NCBI GenBank assembly: GCA_030248295.1
Contig: JASANH010000264.1
Span: 186,001-250,000, forward strand
Origin: Mesodorylaimus sp. YZB2_4
Taxonomy: Eukaryota; Nematoda; Enoplea; Dorylaimida; Dorylaimidae
DNA: 64,000 nt
Direction: 5' to 3'
Position 1 is the first letter of the stretch. The number at the start of each line of letters is the position of its first letter. The position numbers and the translations under genes are program-made. Shown piece by piece: positions 60,777 to 64,000 of the stretch. The notes under the pieces were generated by a model that saw only the letters and a program-made list of their open reading frames with translations, ran no database searches and was not told the origin of the DNA.

Positions 60777-62794
60777 TTACCGGTGCAGTAATTTTTGCGT
60801 CATAACCACAATCGCACTGATGATCACGCATAGAAAAGTATAGCGAGCTGATATAGAATTATTTGCTTCAGGGTGCTCTCTTTGCTCGATAACTTGTTGG
60901 CAAAGGACAGCAACAGGCTTTGGTATAGAATCGAATGCTGCGCCTGCAATCCACTCGATTCCCCCCTGACCATGACGCATAAAAGCAAAGTCAAAGCGAG
61001 CATTTGGTAACTGGAGTTGGGGTATGACCAGGCGACTTGGTTCATAAAAAACTTTAGTGCCATCGTCCCAAACTTTGTTTAGTATTGTCTGAAAAAAGTT
61101 GAATGTACAACAACGATCAGTCACTGGTTTATGATCTGTATCAGACGAGTGATTAGTCAGTGAGGGGTTACTTTTTGCGAGTCGGGTCAATAATCAGTTA
61201 GTCTTAAGGTGGTAATCAGTCAAGGATTACATGATCTGGGCGGTCGGTGGCCCAGTTCATGATACAATTTTCGCATCCCTAAAGCACATTCTTTAGTGGG
61301 GAGAGAGAATTCGGGCGAAATGCAAAGAAGAGGTAAAAGTAAACAATTGGCAGCATCCGCAAAGACAAATAGCGTGTACATACGTGTTGGTTTCCGCTAA
61401 AGGCGACCTCGATGGTCAAGCCGAGAGCCACGCCTTGAAATTCTCCACATTTCCCCTCTGGATCGTAATCACTCCTCTGGAAACTAGTCAAGATTAGCTT
61501 GGCTTCGTCCTCTCGCCAGATGGTTGGCAAAGTGCCACCATGCTGTCTGCACGTGCTCCGAGCCACATCTTGATCAAACAAATAAGTCCCGAAGTTGTTC
61601 ACATTAGCTTGGTTGGTCAGCCCAGGCACAATGAAGTAACATAACTGGTCCTTGAATGCAACCGTTTTTGTATAGGGAACTTTGTTCTGGGGAAGACAGT
61701 AGCTTTTGCCTCCTGTCGGTGGCTGGCGTGGAGGAAGGGATGGCGGAGGAGGCGGAGGAGGCGGAGGAGGAGGAGGAGGCGGAGGAGGGGGCGAAGGCGG
61801 AGGCGGAGGCGGAGGCGGGAAAGAAGAGGAGGGCCCTTTCACATCCTTCGTGGGATCATAGGCATGTCTGCACAGAACTCCAACAGGCATTTGGAACTCG
61901 TAATCAGCCACATTAATCCATAATGGAGGGCCAGTTAGCTTCATAACAGTGAAAAACGCGTAAGTGGATTTGTTTTCCCACTGGCTTGGCTCATATTTCA
62001 ATTGGTTCCCATCCACCCACTCGTAAAAGTCGACATTTTTTGCCTATAAAACAAACTTTTACTGAGCAAGATCAATTTCTCAGCTAGCCGCATGAACCCA
62101 CTCCTTCCTTCATGACGATGACTTCCTCATGCCTTCTGGCCAGATGGTATGGAGTTCATCGATACCTTCATGTAGCAACCAACAACCAAGAAATCAGCGT
62201 CACGTCAGGGTGGCAGCAGAGGATTCTGGCAGCAATCTGATCCTGAGTAATAATAGTAAAATGTGCACCTGTTTTATTCCGAGCGCTAGAAATTCGCTGG
62301 GCACTGGTTCCCTGATGGGACCAGCGGCTGTAAATGCCGTTGAATTGAACACCATTCTGATAAACTCGTGTTCGTCCTCACTGAGGATTATTGGCAAAGT
62401 TGCATTTTCTTTTTCACAAATCTTCGATGCGGTCCAGTAATTGAATGAAAAGGTGGAAATAGCGAGCGCATTAGTCATATTTGTGGCATCCTTGACCACA
62501 AAATAGCAAATACGATTTTGGAAGATCGCAGTTTGAGTAAAAGCTTGACTTCGATCGCGATTACAGTTGCTTGCGGCTGGTTTGGACGGTGGATTTGACT
62601 GAGACGGGTAGGCCTGCTTACAGACGACTTTAACCACGCCGTGCAAATCAGAGCTTTCATTCTGCGCGTTTTTCCATCCTGGCTTAAGCGGTTTTCGATA
62701 AATGGCTGTGTAGATAGCGGGCTGGAATCTGTCGGGCCACAATGGGAAAAACGTAAGTTTTTTCTTGTCGTCCCATTCGTACTCGTAGCCGCCA
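60777..62794 (-). CDS. Membrane-anchored multi-domain C-type lectin-like protein, 5' end not found
   Basis: Three exons resolved: 62794-62269, 62043-61384 and 61088-60777 (TAA), phases consistent, 498 aa visible. The first opens with the end of one CTLD (YEYEWDDKKKLTFFPLW) and then the N-half of a second (RICYFVV, ASKICEKENATLPII). The second exon completes it (FYEWVDGNQLKYEPSQW, VGVLCRHAY). A linker of 8 and 17 consecutive prolines follows, then a third CTLD N-half (YCLPQNK, CRQHGGTLPTIWREDE). The last exon gives its C-half (VWDDGTKVFYEPS, VAVLCQQV) and a C-terminal hydrophobic segment FLCVIISAIVVM, probably a membrane anchor. The Ca-site EPN/QPD and WND motifs are missing (WINV in place of WND), so calcium-dependent sugar binding is unlikely. 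Signal peptide and first CTLD exons were not located; they may lie right of 62794 or beyond the window. Surface or adhesion roles are inference. Confidence 0.8.
61715..61840 (-). repeat. Polyproline-coding GGAGGC microsatellite
   Basis: The plus strand is a run of GGAGGC/GGAGGA units, encoding on the minus strand eight and then seventeen prolines between two CTLDs. The coding frame is kept across the tract. It is likely length-variable. Confidence 0.8.
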
Positions 62795-63482
62795 CTGACA
62801 CGTTTCTAGCAAAAAAGCAAAACGAAAGATGTTTTAACTTGAACGTAATCAACCCATCTGGACTTTTGGTCAGCCCCATTGAAGACCCATCCTCTTCCCA
62901 TTGCAGCCTATAGTTCCATGAAAATGTGAAATCTCAGCATTTTTAATTCGAGTCAAGCCTGCCAACATAGTATAGTTCGACAGCGCAAATCAAGTTCAGG
63001 TTAACTTTGGATTGACTTTAGTGATTGAGAAACTGAGCTTCGCGGGAAGGCACTCTAATGGTAAACCTGAGAACGAATCAGCACCTGAAGTTGTGCAAGT
63101 AAAAGCATGGCAAAGGAGGTTTTATTGGTGTTGGTGGTTTGAATTGCCCCAAGAAATGGCCCCTCCAAGCGTGCCTCGTGTGTTTGATGGTTCTTTTCAA
63201 CTGAATTATGTCTTCTGGATGATTTTGGTAAAAATTTGCTAAAAATTTTATTGACATATCAGAGGCACAAACTCAATGAGAGAACTTGATGAAAAGTGTC
63301 AACAAATTTGTGCAAATGCATCTAGTGATTTGTCATCAAAAGTTTCGCTGAAGATTACTGGACGTTTTTCTATTTTCCCCCCCCCCCCCCTTTCATGCTA
63401 GAAACGGGCTGGCATGAGTGTAAGCTACTGGATGGTCCCTCGCCTGTGGAAATCGGATTTTATCATAAAGTAGAGGTAAAAT
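62795..63482. other. Region upstream of CTLD exons, no resolved feature
   Basis: An exon for the N-half of the first CTLD is expected on the minus strand but I could not place it. LQWEEDGSSMG near 62900 on the minus strand is a weak CTLD-like stretch. A poly(C) run lies at 63379-63390. Confidence 0.35.
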
Positions 63483-63900
63483 AGCCACGGTGGCTCAGTT
63501 GGTTGAGGTGTTGCCCCCGCATTGCTTGGGCCAGCAACCCTGACTGGGAGGCCGCAGTTCTGTTCCGACTGAGGACGGCAATGTAGTAAGCCCGTCTCTG
63601 GCCTTGCACACCTGGCTCTGGGCGACTCACCCGGTACCGTCATGTGGCGGACGCATAACGAGTAGAGAATCAGGAAACTGGTTCACGAACACCAGCCCCT
63701 CCCTTCCCGCCCAGTATCATCCAGGGATAGTGGTGCTGGCACAGGATGTCCTCGTGTGGGACACACAGGGAAGCTGCCATGAGATCTGGTCACCTCACGG
63801 CCTCACTTATCATATAAAGACTGCTGGTTGGCTATAGGCAAAACGTGTTGGAAGTCCCTGATCAAGGGGAGGCACGGGGCCAAATCTACAAAAATTAAAA
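63483..63900 (+). repeat. tRNA-derived SINE, best 5' copy
   Basis: The start resembles a tRNA. A perfect RNA polymerase III A box TGGCTCAGTTGG lies at 63491-63502 and a B-box-like AGTTCTGTTCC at 63556-63566. A unique body of about 280 bp follows and ends near GGCTATAGGCAAAACGTG. Related copies occur at 18450, 46600, 55480 and 57740 in both orientations. It is non-coding. Confidence 0.72.
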
Positions 63901-64000
63901 AATAAAGTAGAGGTAAGAAATCAACAAGTAGAGATCGCTGGTTGGATATAGGCCTGATCATAGTCAGTCGCCCCCTTCCACGGCAGGTGCGGGTGCACGC

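Noticed and set aside
61656-61916. Plus-strand ORF with a glutamate/alanine-rich repeat
   Set aside because: It is the complement of the polyproline tract in the CTLD exon.
1-64000. CRISPR arrays, operons or bacterial systems
   Set aside because: The window is intron-rich animal DNA. No regularly spaced identical repeats or prokaryotic gene organisation were seen.

Overview
The window is animal nuclear DNA. Genes are split by GT-AG introns, intergenic and intronic DNA is rich in small transposons, and the proteins have clear metazoan orthologues. An interstitial TTAGGC tract and a Pao retroelement with a YVDN box lean towards a nematode or a related ecdysozoan, but this is inference. I resolved exon structures by hand from splice signals, reading-phase continuity and remembered family sequences. 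No alignment was run.

Layout: (1) 1-2066 (+), last two exons of NDUFV1 (complex I). (2) 2104-4925 (-), complete TRAPPC1 in four exons, tail to tail with NDUFV1. (3) 6587-12059 (+), complete 16-exon AGO-clade Argonaute with an intact DEDH slicer tetrad. (4) 15427-20639 (+), BABAM2/BRE-like gene, tail to tail with (5) 20791-39759 (-), complete 18-exon KIF13/KLP-4-type kinesin of 1717 aa. One KIF13 intron holds a truncated BEL/Pao retrotransposon and a foldback element. (6) about 39.8-54.2 kb is accessory and poor in recognisable genes. It holds a hidden two-exon gene for a 10-cysteine secreted peptide (45218-45629, -, with a TATA box), a weaker secreted-peptide candidate (41886-42572), an unidentified three-exon gene (51774-52343, -), homologous fragments and a 0.9 kb inverted-repeat element. 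(7) 54279-58381 (+), complete AP-3 mu subunit. (8) 58.7-62.8 kb (-), a membrane-anchored multi-CTLD protein with a long polyproline linker, plus the frameshifted last exon of a paralogue.

Mobile DNA is the most striking part. A hAT-like non-autonomous family is present in four complete copies, each with a perfect 8-bp target-site duplication. There are also a second TIR family (two copies in BABAM2 introns), a tRNA-derived SINE family (about five copies), a hairpin element carrying TTAGGC repeats, and many 10-21 bp poly(C) tracts.

The conserved genes are housekeeping or trafficking genes: complex I, the TRAPP tether, AP-3 sorting, vesicle transport, miRNA silencing and a deubiquitinase scaffold. 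They show no sign of a shared pathway. The compact tail-to-tail and head-to-head pairs look like ordinary gene packing.
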